Positions 1-6,990 of a stretch of 40,337 bases of DNA are shown here, one piece after another (position 1 is the first letter of the stretch; each line of letters begins with the position of its first letter). The stretch comes from Fimenecus sp045631225 (lineage in GTDB: Bacteria; Bacillota; Clostridia; Oscillospirales; Acutalibacteraceae): assembly GCA_045631225.1 (NCBI GenBank), contig JAZQUG010000041.1, forward strand, positions 1 through 40,337. The letters are read 5' to 3'. Both the position numbers and the translations under genes were made by a program. The notes beneath the pieces were generated by a model. The model saw only the letters and a list, made by a program, of their open reading frames with translations. It was not told the DNA's origin and searched no databases.

Positions 1-349
1 GACCGAAGTCTGTCATCGCACCGACACCCATGAAGATAAGACAGGGGAAAATACTGCTCTTTACGCCTGCGTAAATGAGTCGCAGTACACCCGAATCGTA
101 CCAGTGTGCACCTTCAATAATGTTTGATGTATCCATAAGTCCTGTCGGGTCTGCCATAAGACCTGCTGCAGGAAGGTTTGCAAGCATCATGCCGAATGCG
201 ATGGGAAGCAACAGCATAGGTTCGTATTTCTTGACAATTGCCATAAACAAAAGCAGAAAAGAAACGAGGAGCATAACACCCTGCTGCCAGGTGATAACAG
301 CTAAACCTGAGCTTTCCCAGATGCCCTGAAGAACACCTAAAAAGTCCAT
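1..349 (-). CDS. oadB: Sodium-translocating decarboxylase beta subunit OadB, N-terminal part (cut by window edge)
   Basis: Integral membrane subunit that couples decarboxylation of carboxybiotin to sodium export. Only the first 116 residues are inside the window; the C-terminus lies beyond position 1. The protein starts MDFLGVLQGIWESSG, followed by a hydrophobic helix and the segment EPMLLLPIAFGMMLANLP, then DPTGLMD and YAGVKSSIFPCLIFMGVG, which match the conserved N-terminal region of OadB/MmdB/GcdB proteins. The start ATG at 349 has a GGAGG ribosome-binding site about 10 bases upstream. It is last in the visible oadA - gamma-like - biotin carrier - oadB order, 19 bp after the biotin carrier gene. 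The sequence shows the family; whether the substrate is oxaloacetate, methylmalonyl-CoA or glutaconyl-CoA is inferred from the adjacent OadA-type carboxyltransferase. Confidence 0.9.
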   Translation of the reverse strand, partial: MDFLGVLQGIWESSGLAVITWQQGVMLLVSFLLLFMAIVKKYEPMLLLPIAFGMMLANLPAAGLMADPTGLMDTSNIIEGAHWYDSGVLRLIYAGVKSSIFPCLIFMGVGAMTDFG

Positions 350-368
350 ATTTTAATTAGCCTCCGAA

Positions 369-797
369 TTAATATACAGCAAGAACGTCGTCTGTGTTAA
401 CAACTGTACCGTTGCTTACAAGAATCTGCTGGATTGTGCCGTCCTGCTCTGCTGTGATTTCGTTTTCCATCTTCATAGCTTCAAGGATGAAGAGAACGTC
501 ACCTTCATTTACTGACTGACCTGCAGAAACGTTAACTGCAAGAACTGTACCAGGCATTGGAGCTGTAACCTTTGTACCGTCGCCGATAGCAACAGGAACA
601 GGTGCTGCTGCAGGTGCAGGAGCTGCCTCTGCTGCAGGTGCAGCTACAGGAGCTGCAACAGGTGCTGCTACAGGAGCAACAGGAGCAGCAACAACTACAG
701 GAGCTGCTGATGGAACAACAGCAGTAACAACTGCTTCGTTAAGTTCGTTTACTTCAACTTCATAATCATTTCCATTTAATGTAACTACGTATTTCAT
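369..797 (-). CDS. Biotin carboxyl carrier protein of the sodium-pump decarboxylase
   Basis: Carries the carboxyl group between the carboxyltransferase (oadA product) and the membrane beta subunit. The 142-residue protein has a short N-terminal beta segment (MKYVVTLNGNDYEVEVNE), a flexible Ala/Pro/Val linker at about 29-70, and a C-terminal biotinyl domain at about 75-142. The biotin-accepting lysine is K109 in EAMKMEN. This is the normal size for a stand-alone GcdC/MmdC-type carrier; in many other OAD systems the domain is fused to OadA, and here the alpha subunit lacks it. It lies 14 bp downstream of the gamma-like gene and 19 bp upstream of oadB, so is probably co-transcribed. The linker DNA is repetitive (GCTGC/GGAGC runs), so length variation between strains is plausible. 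Confidence 0.93.
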   Translation of the reverse strand: MKYVVTLNGNDYEVEVNELNEAVVTAVVPSAAPVVVAAPVAPVAAPVAAPVAAPAAEAAPAPAAAPVPVAIGDGTKVTAPMPGTVLAVNVSAGQSVNEGDVLFILEAMKMENEITAEQDGTIQQILVSNGTVVNTDDVLAVY

Positions 798-811
798 TTT
801 AATATTCTCCT

Positions 812-1417
812 TTATTTCTCAATAAGTTTAATTGATTTAAAAACAAGTTTTTCAAGTGGGATTCCTGATTCTTTGCTTGTAAGTGCCATAACTTTTACTG
901 CTGTTTCTTCGTCAGTTTTGTAAAGTTCAGGCATATCACAAAGTTTAATTGACTTGAAAACAAGTCTTTCGAGAGGAATACCTGTCTGATGACTGATAAT
1001 AGCCATAATAGATGCTGCTGTTTTATAGTCTGTTTTATAAAGTTCAAGAGAGTCATCAAGCTTAATTGAACTGAAGTTAAGTCTTTCGAGCGGAATACCG
1101 CTTTCATGACTTACAATAGCCATAATAGATGCTGCAGTTTTATAATCAGTTTTGTAAAGAGTTACACCGTTTGAATACTGAACAGGAGCAGGTGCAGGGG
1201 TAACTGCAGGAGCTGAAACAGGTGCAGAAGCTTTTTTTGTTTCTTTAGCCGGTTTCTTTTCAGCCTTTTCAGTAGGTGCTGACTCTTTATTTGCTGTACC
1301 TTCAACAGCCTGAATAACTTTTGAAAGCATAACAATAATAACTGCGAGAAGAATAAGAACGATTAAAACGACAATAAAACCTGTAGCAGAAACACTTAAA
1401 ATTTCTGATAAAGCCAT
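812..1417 (-). CDS. OadG-like small membrane subunit with three C-terminal 39-residue repeats
   Basis: Probable gamma subunit of the decarboxylase complex, anchoring the carboxyltransferase to the membrane. One transmembrane helix is visible at about residues 10-35 (ATGFIVVLIVLILLAVIIVM), then a Lys/Ala/Pro-rich linker at about 45-80. This is followed by three tandem copies of a 39-residue unit beginning at residues 87, 126 and 165, each reading roughly LYKTDxxTAxxIMAxxSxxSGIPLExLxFxSIKL. The first two copies are nearly identical at both protein and DNA level (117-bp period). The unit resembles the MmdD/MmdE-type C-terminal segment of other sodium pumps (A-I-x-A...IxxxSI), which normally occurs once; that relation is inference. 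The gene sits between oadA (12 bp gap) and the biotin carrier gene (14 bp gap). Confidence 0.78.
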   Translation of the reverse strand: MALSEILSVSATGFIVVLIVLILLAVIIVMLSKVIQAVEGTANKESAPTEKAEKKPAKETKKASAPVSAPAVTPAPAPVQYSNGVTLYKTDYKTAASIMAIVSHESGIPLERLNFSSIKLDDSLELYKTDYKTAASIMAIISHQTGIPLERLVFKSIKLCDMPELYKTDEETAVKVMALTSKESGIPLEKLVFKSIKLIEK

Positions 1418-1429
1418 TTTTTGTCCTCC

Positions 1430-2812
1430 TTAGTCAACTCTCTTGATTGAATATTTGAATGTGTTCTTTTCCTTTTCAGCTCTCTGTTCAAAGAATTTTT
1501 CAGCTTGCTGAGGGAATGCGATATATGAAAGAACATCTTCATCACATCTTGCCATATCACCAAGTTCTTTCTTTGTTTTATCGAACATTGGTTCAAGAGT
1601 ATCAGCAAAACGGCATGTAACAGGTGCATCGTCACCAAGAACTTTCTTCTGAAGGTCAGCATCGATAGGACCCGGTGCCTTACCGTATTCGCCCTTGATA
1701 TATGCCTTGATTTCCTTTGAAATATTCTTGTATCTTTCACCAACGAGAACGTTAGTAACAGCCTGATTACCAACCATCTGGCTAAGAGGAGTAACAAGAG
1801 GAGGATAACCCATATCCTTACGAACCTGAGGAATTTCGAGAAGTGCTTCTTCCATTCTGTCAAGTGCGTTCATATCTTCAAGGTTTGCCATCATATTTGA
1901 AAGCATACCGCCAGGAACTTTATATGTTAATGCGTCTGTATCTGTAACAAGAGCCTTTGCTTTTAAAAGTCCTGATGAAAGATATTGGTCACGAAGTGGC
2001 TTGAAGTGGTCGTTTACTTCCTTTAATATGCCTCTGTCAAGACCTGTTTCATAGCCAAGTTCTGTAAGAGCATCATATATTGTTTCTGTAGCAGGCTGTG
2101 AAGTACCACCTGAGAAGCAGGATGTTGCTGTGTCGATAATATCGCAACCTGATTCAACTGCCTTAAGGATTGTCATATAAGCCATACCTGTTGTTGAGTG
2201 AGTATGAAGAATAACAGGCATCTCAGGCATTGCGTCCTTAATAGCACCAACAAGGTCTTTTGCTTCAACAGGAGTCATAACACCTGCCATATCCTTGATA
2301 CAGATTGTAGAACAACCCATTTCTTTCATTTCTTTACAAAGAGCAACATATTTCTTAAGTGTGTGAACAGGGCTTGTTGTATAAGAAATAGCGCCTGATG
2401 CAATTGCACCGTTTTTAATTGTTTCGTCAACTGCTACCTGAATGTTACGAACGTCGTTAAGTGCGTCGAAAATTCTGATAACATCAATACCGTTTTCAAT
2501 ACTCTTCTTAATGAACATTCTGACAACGTCATCAGGATAGTGCTTATAACCAAGAAGATTCTGACCACGAAGGAGCATCTGAAGCTTTGTATCAGGACAC
2601 TTTTCTTTGATTCTTCTGAGTCTTACCCATGGGTCTTCATTAAGGTAACGAAGACATGAGTCGAATGTAGCACCGCCCCAGCATTCAAGAGAATAGTAAC
2701 CAGCTTTATTAAGCTTTTCAAGAATTGGTTCGAAATCAGCGAACGGCATTCTTGTAGCAATAAGTGACTGGTTGGCATCTCTCAATACGGTTTCTGTAAA
2801 CTGTACTTTCAT
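1430..2812 (-). CDS. oadA: Oxaloacetate decarboxylase alpha subunit (carboxyltransferase)
   Basis: Transfers the carboxyl group of oxaloacetate to biotin, giving pyruvate; 460 residues. The DRE-TIM barrel signature is clear: RDANQS (metal ligand D12), ECWGGATFD at 43-51, LRGQNLLGYKHY at 81-92, the active-site lysine K173 in CIKDMAG, and metal-binding His203 and His205 in LHTHSTTG. The C-terminal PYC_OADA helical domain follows, but there is no biotinyl domain, which is supplied by the separate carrier gene. The reading frame stays open further upstream, but ATG at 2812 is chosen because GGAGG lies 8 bases before it and the family starts at MKVQFTETVLRD. First gene of the pump operon. Pyruvate carboxylase subunit B is the alternative name for similar proteins; the adjacent oadB and gamma genes favour the sodium-pump role. 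Confidence 0.93.
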   Translation of the reverse strand: MKVQFTETVLRDANQSLIATRMPFADFEPILEKLNKAGYYSLECWGGATFDSCLRYLNEDPWVRLRRIKEKCPDTKLQMLLRGQNLLGYKHYPDDVVRMFIKKSIENGIDVIRIFDALNDVRNIQVAVDETIKNGAIASGAISYTTSPVHTLKKYVALCKEMKEMGCSTICIKDMAGVMTPVEAKDLVGAIKDAMPEMPVILHTHSTTGMAYMTILKAVESGCDIIDTATSCFSGGTSQPATETIYDALTELGYETGLDRGILKEVNDHFKPLRDQYLSSGLLKAKALVTDTDALTYKVPGGMLSNMMANLEDMNALDRMEEALLEIPQVRKDMGYPPLVTPLSQMVGNQAVTNVLVGERYKNISKEIKAYIKGEYGKAPGPIDADLQKKVLGDDAPVTCRFADTLEPMFDKTKKELGDMARCDEDVLSYIAFPQQAEKFFEQRAEKEKNTFKYSIKRVD

Positions 2813-2884
2813 AGTTTTTTGCCTCCAAACACAAGTAATTAATACATAAAATAAAAAATTTCCCAATTTAAATGTATTGTAGTA

Positions 2885-2913
2885 ATTATACAATATAAAT
2901 GTAGTATTATCAA
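2885..2913 (-). promoter_or_regulatory. Likely sigmaA promoter of the oadA operon
   Basis: On the minus strand TTGATA (2908-2913) and a perfect TATAAT (2885-2890) are separated by 17 bp, about 73 bp upstream of the oadA start. Confidence 0.7.
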
Positions 2914-2991
2914 TAGAAAAGAAATAATAAATAAAAATTTGTATAAATAACGAAAAAAAGGAAATAAACGGTAATTTTTTTGTCGAGAAAT

Positions 2992-3363
2992 CTATATTGA
3001 TTTGGCTTTTATTATTTTAAAAATTGAAGATACCCCCATAACAATTAGAAAAATAGCAAATATTGTTGAAAGCCACTCCGATTTTATAAAACCGAAAAAG
3101 TAACTTGCAGTAATAACGCCTGTTATTCCACCTGCTATAACGGGCAGAATTGTTTTTATTTTTATTTGCCTTTTTATCAAATAAATTGTTGTTGCTGTGA
3201 TGGCACAAGGAATAAAAAATATGAGATTTATGCCTTGTGCAACTATCTGAGGAGTGTTTGCAAATATAACAAGATAAATTATTAAAACGCCTCCGCCACC
3301 AAAACCCATAGCACCTATAAGTCCTGAAAGAAAACCTGCAATAATTGAAATTACACTGTTCAT
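2992..3363 (-). CDS. Half-length TauE/SafE (DUF81) permease, second half
   Basis: Membrane protein of 123 residues with about four hydrophobic helices. It opens with the TauE/SafE hallmark SIIAGFLSGLIGAMGFGGGGVLIIYL, here marked by GFLSGLIGAMGFGGGG. Full-length family members are about 250 residues and are built from two such halves; this protein is one half. Its start ATG overlaps the stop of the preceding gene by four bases (ATGA), so the two are translationally coupled and probably form a two-chain transporter. The family exports sulfite, sulfoacetate or other organic anions; the substrate here is unknown. No intrinsic terminator was seen after it, and the oadA promoter lies about 80 bp downstream. 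Confidence 0.8.
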   Translation of the reverse strand: MNSVISIIAGFLSGLIGAMGFGGGGVLIIYLVIFANTPQIVAQGINLIFFIPCAITATTIYLIKRQIKIKTILPVIAGGITGVITASYFFGFIKSEWLSTIFAIFLIVMGVSSIFKIIKAKSI

Positions 3364-3710
3364 TTAAATAATAACCTCAATCCTGCCCAAATCATAAACA
3401 AGGAAAATACAATATTTAATACATTATTTGATATTTTCTTTATAAGAAATGTCCCTATAATACTTCCTGTCAGTCCCGGAATCAGGTAAATATATGAGTC
3501 TGAAATTTTAACATCTCCGTTAATAATATAAATAATTGCACTTGCTATGGTTATTGGTAAAATTGTTGCGACAGCGTTTATCTGAGCCTGTTTCTGACTC
3601 ATATTCATTTTTTTGTACAAGGGAACAGTCAGCATTCCTCCACCGGCACCTAAAAGAATATTTATTGTACCAATTACAAATCCCGAAAAAAAGTTTTTAA
3701 TGATAGTCAT
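3360..3710 (-). CDS. Half-length TauE/SafE (DUF81) permease, first half
   Basis: A 116-residue membrane protein with about four hydrophobic helices and the N-terminal family motif FSGFVIGTINILLGAGGGMLTVPL, whose key part is LLGAGGGMLTVPL. A start four codons upstream at 3722 is possible, but the ribosome-binding site GAGGTGG lies at 3714-3720, inside that extension, so ATG 3710 is preferred. Together with the following ATGA-overlapping gene it makes up one full TauE/SafE length, and the two halves are separately encoded rather than frameshifted: each has its own start, stop and complete helix set. Confidence 0.78.
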   Translation of the reverse strand: MTIIKNFFSGFVIGTINILLGAGGGMLTVPLYKKMNMSQKQAQINAVATILPITIASAIIYIINGDVKISDSYIYLIPGLTGSIIGTFLIKKISNNVLNIVFSLFMIWAGLRLLFK

Positions 3711-3778
3711 AATCCACCTCATTATATATTTACCTGAAATATGTAAAATATAATTTTGTCAAACAAAATGAATTGCAT

Positions 3779-3917
3779 GTTCTTGCCTCCCTCTGACGAG
3801 GGAGGTGGATTTGCCGTAAGGCAAAGACGGAGGGAGAGATAGGCTTTGCTGCTAACTAAATTTCTCCCTCAGTCTCACTTCGTTCGACAGCTCCCTCGTC
3901 AGAGGGAGCCAAGAACT
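3779..3917. repeat. MITE-like palindromic repeat, copy A
   Basis: About 139 bp flanked by imperfect terminal inverted repeats of roughly 26 bp (3779-3804 and 3892-3917), each containing CTCCCTCTGACGAGGGAG. Internal short dyads include TTTGCCGTAAGGCAAA near 3811. The left arm is nearly identical to a second element at 40124-40180. No ORF lies inside, so any mobility would need a transposase in trans. Similar sequences are dispersed in gut Firmicutes genomes as far as I recall; that is background knowledge, not checked. Confidence 0.75.
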
Positions 3918-3935
3918 GGCACCCATAAAAGAACC

Positions 3936-3959
3936 AGATAAACTCCAAGTTGTTTATCT
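3936..3959. promoter_or_regulatory. 8-bp inverted repeat upstream of the XRE gene (possible operator)
   Basis: AGATAAAC and GTTTATCT are separated by 8 bp, about 50 bp upstream of the -35 box of the XRE gene. It could be an autoregulatory site for that protein or merely the edge of the neighbouring repeat. Confidence 0.3.
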
Positions 3960-4009
3960 ACATATTATTGTGAGTATAGTAATAATTGTAAAATAATAGA
4001 ATAATTCCC

Positions 4010-4038
4010 TTTACAAGAGAATTTCATTCACCTATAAT
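4010..4038 (+). promoter_or_regulatory. Likely sigmaA promoter of the XRE regulator gene
   Basis: TTTACA (4010-4015), 17 bp, then TATAAT (4033-4038), about 72 bp before the start codon. Confidence 0.65.
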
Positions 4039-4109
4039 GTTATTGAAAAAAGATATAACTCAAGATAATATTAATTTGTAGCTACAAGAAATATTTTGAG
4101 GTGATTATA

Positions 4110-5195
4110 ATGACAATCTATTTTGGTGAAAATTTTAAAAGATTACGCAAAGAAAAAGAACTGACTCAGGAAACTATTGCGGAATTTTTAGGTGTATCAT
4201 TTCAGACAATCAGCAAATGGGAAAGAGGAGAAACATATCCCGATATAACAATGCTTCCTGTAATTGCATCATTTTTCAATGTAACCATTGACGACTTACT
4301 CGGTGTTGATAAGGCTAAAAAAGAAGAAAAAGTCAATGAATATTTGAGGTTATATGATGAAATGCGACTTAAGGATACTTCATTAACCTTTGAAAATTAT
4401 CAAAATGCAGTAAAGGATTTTCCAGGTGATTTTCGTATTCTTGTTCGTTATATGGAACTTCTTATGGCAGAAAAGACTACAAGAGATTTACCAATATATG
4501 AAAAAGCTTCAAAAGAACTGATGTCAATTTACGAAAATATTCAGAATAATTGTACTGATGATAGTGTAAGAATGTGGTCAAAACGTCTTATTTGTCAGCA
4601 TCTACACACAAAATCATATTACACAAACGATGAAAATTATCAGGAACAAGCCGAAATAATTCTTGCAGAAATGCCTGATTTGATAAATACAAGAGAATAT
4701 CTTTCAACAATGTTAGTTTGTGATGTTGAAAAGCATAAAAAGGCATGCATAGATTCATTCGAAAATCTTTTATATTTGCTTCAATGCACAACAATAAATT
4801 ATTGTTATTATGATGAAAAATTTGATACTAAACAAAAAATTAGGATAACAAACGCATTACAGGACCTTTTCAATGTGCTTTTCCCAAATGTAGATAAAAG
4901 TAAAAATAGTATTCATAAACTTTACAATTACGGACATTTAGGTCATTGGTTTTTTGAAATAGGCGATGAAGATAATGCGTTGAAACATCTTAAATTTGCT
5001 GCAGAATATGCAAAAGAATTGGACGAATTGGAAGAAGTGACAGAAAGAAACGCAAAGTATTATGAAAATGAAAAAGTTTATCACGAAATGAAAATGCGTA
5101 CTCGAATGAAAGAACTAATGACAAAACATTATCCGTTATCCGACAAATTCAAATCAAAACCTGAATTTCAAGCAATAATTAAATCATTAGAATAA
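4110..5195 (+). CDS. XRE-family transcriptional regulator with long helical C-terminal domain
   Basis: DNA-binding regulator of 361 residues. The N-terminal helix-turn-helix covers about residues 4-60: FKRLRKEKELTQETIAEFLG, VSFQTISKWERGE and YPDITMLPVIASFFNVTIDDLLG are textbook Cro/C1-type features. The remaining 300 residues are charged and helical with no recognised enzymatic motif, reading like TPR-like or solenoid sensor domains of RRNPP-type and related regulators; this is inference. A GTG three codons earlier overlaps the ribosome-binding site GAGGTGA, so ATG 4110 is the better start. The gene stands alone between a repeat element and a terminator, with its own promoter, so the regulated target is not evident from context. 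Confidence 0.88.
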   Translation: MTIYFGENFKRLRKEKELTQETIAEFLGVSFQTISKWERGETYPDITMLPVIASFFNVTIDDLLGVDKAKKEEKVNEYLRLYDEMRLKDTSLTFENYQNAVKDFPGDFRILVRYMELLMAEKTTRDLPIYEKASKELMSIYENIQNNCTDDSVRMWSKRLICQHLHTKSYYTNDENYQEQAEIILAEMPDLINTREYLSTMLVCDVEKHKKACIDSFENLLYLLQCTTINYCYYDEKFDTKQKIRITNALQDLFNVLFPNVDKSKNSIHKLYNYGHLGHWFFEIGDEDNALKHLKFAAEYAKELDELEEVTERNAKYYENEKVYHEMKMRTRMKELMTKHYPLSDKFKSKPEFQAIIKSLE

Positions 5196-5202
5196 CAGTA
5201 GC

Positions 5203-5285
5203 GGACGATGAGTCTCACCTGCCGGTTCGGTCGGTGCTTCTGCTTCGCAGAGGTGTCCACTGGACACCCGCACCCCACATCGTCC
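5203..5285. repeat. GC-rich palindromic repeat, 65-bp core copy 1 (GGACGATG-flanked)
   Basis: The 65-bp core at 5212-5276 starts GTCTCACCTGCCGG and contains hairpins TCTGC-TTC-GCAGA and GTGTCCA-C-TGGACAC. It is bracketed by GGACGATG (5203-5210) and its reverse complement CATCGTCC (5278-5285). Nearly the same core recurs at 11390-11454 (reverse orientation) and 40229-40293, with two or three differences between copies, but with different brackets. Confidence 0.8.
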
Positions 5286-5291
5286 CGATAT

Positions 5292-5319
5292 AAAAAAGAG
5301 GCTATACAGCCTCTTTTTT
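5292..5319. terminator. Bidirectional intrinsic terminator
   Basis: Stem GAGGCT/AGCCTC with a 4-base loop, preceded by six A and followed by six T, so it can serve both the XRE gene (plus) and the convergent ACS-like operon end (minus). Confidence 0.85.
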
Positions 5320-5328
5320 CATACCTGT

Positions 5329-6021
5329 TCACTTTTTCACATTCTTCAAATGCAATTCCTTAAGTCCGTCAACTTCATCGCATATTTCTTTAAGATTACA
5401 GGTTGAGCAATCAAACATAACATTGTCAAAAATATGATTTAATGCAGATGTTGTCTGACTTATTTTTTTAGCAACCGAATTGAGCTTTTCAAAATCACAG
5501 TTGTCAGTTACAAAGTAAATTTCAGCACTTTTAACATAAGGGAACTTAAGATATTCTTTCAAAAGTGCGTTTCCATAATCACCAAATGTAACACCTGATT
5601 TTATAGCTTTTTTGCTGACTCTTATTTGTTCTCTCATATTAAGAGCAGATGCTCTTGTCATAAATCCGTCAACATTTAAATGGTATCTTAAAGCCTCTAA
5701 CTCTTTAATTTTATTGAATGTATCCTGTTCATCAGGAAAATCCTCAACCTCTATAAAAACAAACTTACCGAAAGGAGAGTCAGCGTTAATTTCATTAAGG
5801 TCATTTCCTTGTAAAAATACAGAATTCGAGAAAACCATATCGCTTGAAACAGCAAGGCTGCTGACACAAGGCTTCTGATTACCACCAAGCTCAAACGCAG
5901 TATCTGATAAGAAAATTACAGAATTTTTATTGCTGACATTCAAAGAAATTTCACTTGAAACTGAATTTGCGTAATTTAAATTACATTTAATTTCATTGAT
6001 AAGGTTATTATATAATCTCAT
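5329..6021 (-). CDS. Small protein resembling the acetyl-CoA synthase (CdhC/AcsB) beta-subunit domain, function unknown
   Basis: A 230-residue soluble protein. Residues about 85-175 (FVFIEVEDFPDEQD, GFMTRASALNMREQIRVSKK, TFGDYGNALLKEYLKFPYVKS, AEIYFVTD) read like the non-catalytic domain of CO dehydrogenase/acetyl-CoA synthase beta subunits. The C-terminus has C205-x2-C208-x5-C214 (CSTCNLKEIC), which could bind metal. The A-cluster domain of true acetyl-CoA synthase is absent, so it is not that enzyme. The start overlaps the stop of the 51-residue membrane gene by one base (TAATG). It is the last gene of the CooC/double-cubane operon, where a metal-handling or electron-transfer accessory role fits. 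The resemblance is by eye and moderate; a profile search is needed to settle it. Confidence 0.5.
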   Translation of the reverse strand: MRLYNNLINEIKCNLNYANSVSSEISLNVSNKNSVIFLSDTAFELGGNQKPCVSSLAVSSDMVFSNSVFLQGNDLNEINADSPFGKFVFIEVEDFPDEQDTFNKIKELEALRYHLNVDGFMTRASALNMREQIRVSKKAIKSGVTFGDYGNALLKEYLKFPYVKSAEIYFVTDNCDFEKLNSVAKKISQTTSALNHIFDNVMFDCSTCNLKEICDEVDGLKELHLKNVKK

Positions 6022-6176
6022 TATAATTTCTTATCTCTTTTCATTTTGTCATAGTGTTTCTGCAACCAGTCATAAACAACTCTTATAAGCTTCATATCAA
6101 GGTTGAACCAATAAATTGCAAAAGTTATAAGGAAAAGTGCAAAAATAACACCAAGAATTATAAATAATATATCCAT
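6021..6176 (-). CDS. Single-pass membrane microprotein (51 residues) in the double-cubane operon
   Basis: Starts MDILFIILGVIFALFLITFAIYWF, one transmembrane helix at about 2-24, followed by an amphipathic, Lys-rich cytoplasmic tail (DWLQKHYDKMKRDKKL). ATG 6176 is chosen because AGGAG lies 7-12 bases upstream, within the last codons of the activase gene; longer readings begin inside that gene. It is two bases from the activase stop and overlaps the next start by one base, so it is tightly embedded in the operon. Unknown function; it could tether the ACS-like protein or the activase to the membrane. Confidence 0.7.
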   Translation of the reverse strand: MDILFIILGVIFALFLITFAIYWFNLDMKLIRVVYDWLQKHYDKMKRDKKL

Positions 6177-6177
6177 T

Positions 6178-6978
6178 TTAGTTCTCCTTTGCAAGTCCCT
6201 TCTGACGAGCATATTCAGCAGCACCTAAAGCACCCATAAGCTGAGGGTCAGTCTTAAGCTCAACAACATTGATTTTAAGAACCTTTTCAATTGCCTTTTT
6301 AAGACCATCGTTCTTAGCACAACCACCTGTAAGTGTAATGCTGTCAACTGCACCTGATTTTTTAGCCATAACGAAACAACGCTTTGCAACAGCAAGCTGA
6401 ATACCTGCAGCAATTTCGTCCATTGGTTTACCTTCACCAACAAGTGAAATAACTTCTGATTCAGCAAAAACAGTACACTGTGCAGTAATCGGAATAGTAT
6501 TTTTTGCATTAAGTGAAAGCTTTGAAAATTCAGGTAATGTCATTTCAAATGCGTTTGCCATTGCTTCATAAAATCGGCCTGTACCTGCAGCACACTTGTC
6601 GTTCATAGCGAAGTTTTTAACAGTACCGTCTGTGTCGATTGAAATACCCTTAACGTCCTGACCACCGATATCGATAATTGCCTTAACTTCAGGGTTTGTC
6701 ACATGAACACCCATAGCGTGACAACTGATTTCAGAAATGTTTTCGTCAGCAAACGGAACTTTATTTCTTCCGTAACCTGTACCGATAAGATATGTAAGCT
6801 CTTTTGCAGAGTTAAGTCCGTTTACCTGTGCTACTGCATCCTCAAGGGCTATTTCAGCACTCTGAACAGGGTTGATTTTACTTCTGTTAGTAACGTTAGC
6901 AACCATATTTCCGTTTTCGTCAAGAATTACACACTTTGTATATGTTGAACCAACGTCGCATCCACCAAAATATTTCAT
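6178..6978 (-). CDS. ATP-dependent activase of 2-hydroxyacyl-CoA dehydratase type (HgdC/HadI family)
   Basis: A 266-residue ASKHA-fold ATPase that injects one electron into the dehydratase/reductase at the cost of ATP. The phosphate-binding motif GCDVGSTYTKCVI is at residues 6-18, the second nucleotide motif IIDIGGQD at 101-108, and TLTGGCAKN nearer the C-terminus. The two cysteines that bridge the dimer through one [4Fe-4S] cluster in characterised homologues are present: C129 in NDKCAAGTGRF and C168 in AQCTVFAESE. Length is normal for the family. It lies 12 bp after the large double-cubane subunit gene, so partner specificity is clear, while the final substrate is not. Annotation as BadF/BadG/BcrA/BcrD ATPase would be the same family. 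Confidence 0.93.
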   Translation of the reverse strand: MKYFGGCDVGSTYTKCVILDENGNMVANVTNRSKINPVQSAEIALEDAVAQVNGLNSAKELTYLIGTGYGRNKVPFADENISEISCHAMGVHVTNPEVKAIIDIGGQDVKGISIDTDGTVKNFAMNDKCAAGTGRFYEAMANAFEMTLPEFSKLSLNAKNTIPITAQCTVFAESEVISLVGEGKPMDEIAAGIQLAVAKRCFVMAKKSGAVDSITLTGGCAKNDGLKKAIEKVLKINVVELKTDPQLMGALGAAEYARQKGLAKEN

Positions 6979-6990
6979 ATTAAATCTCCT

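Larger units (their letters stand above)
3711..4109. other. Gene-free stretch: MITE-like repeat, inverted repeat and regulator promoter
   Basis: This 399-bp gap holds the palindromic element at 3779-3917, an 8-bp dyad AGATAAAC/GTTTATCT at 3936-3943 and 3952-3959, and the promoter of the XRE gene at 4010-4038. Nothing coding was seen. Confidence 0.7.

Noticed and set aside
75..329. Plus-strand ORF at the left edge
   Set aside because: It is antisense to the clear OadB reading frame and has no recognisable content.
3779..3917. Transposon with its own transposase
   Set aside because: The element is 139 bp and contains no ORF; only a non-autonomous repeat can be claimed.
5329..6021. Calling this gene a functional acetyl-CoA synthase
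   Set aside because: The A-cluster domain and most of the usual length (over 450 residues) are missing; only a partial domain resemblance can be supported.
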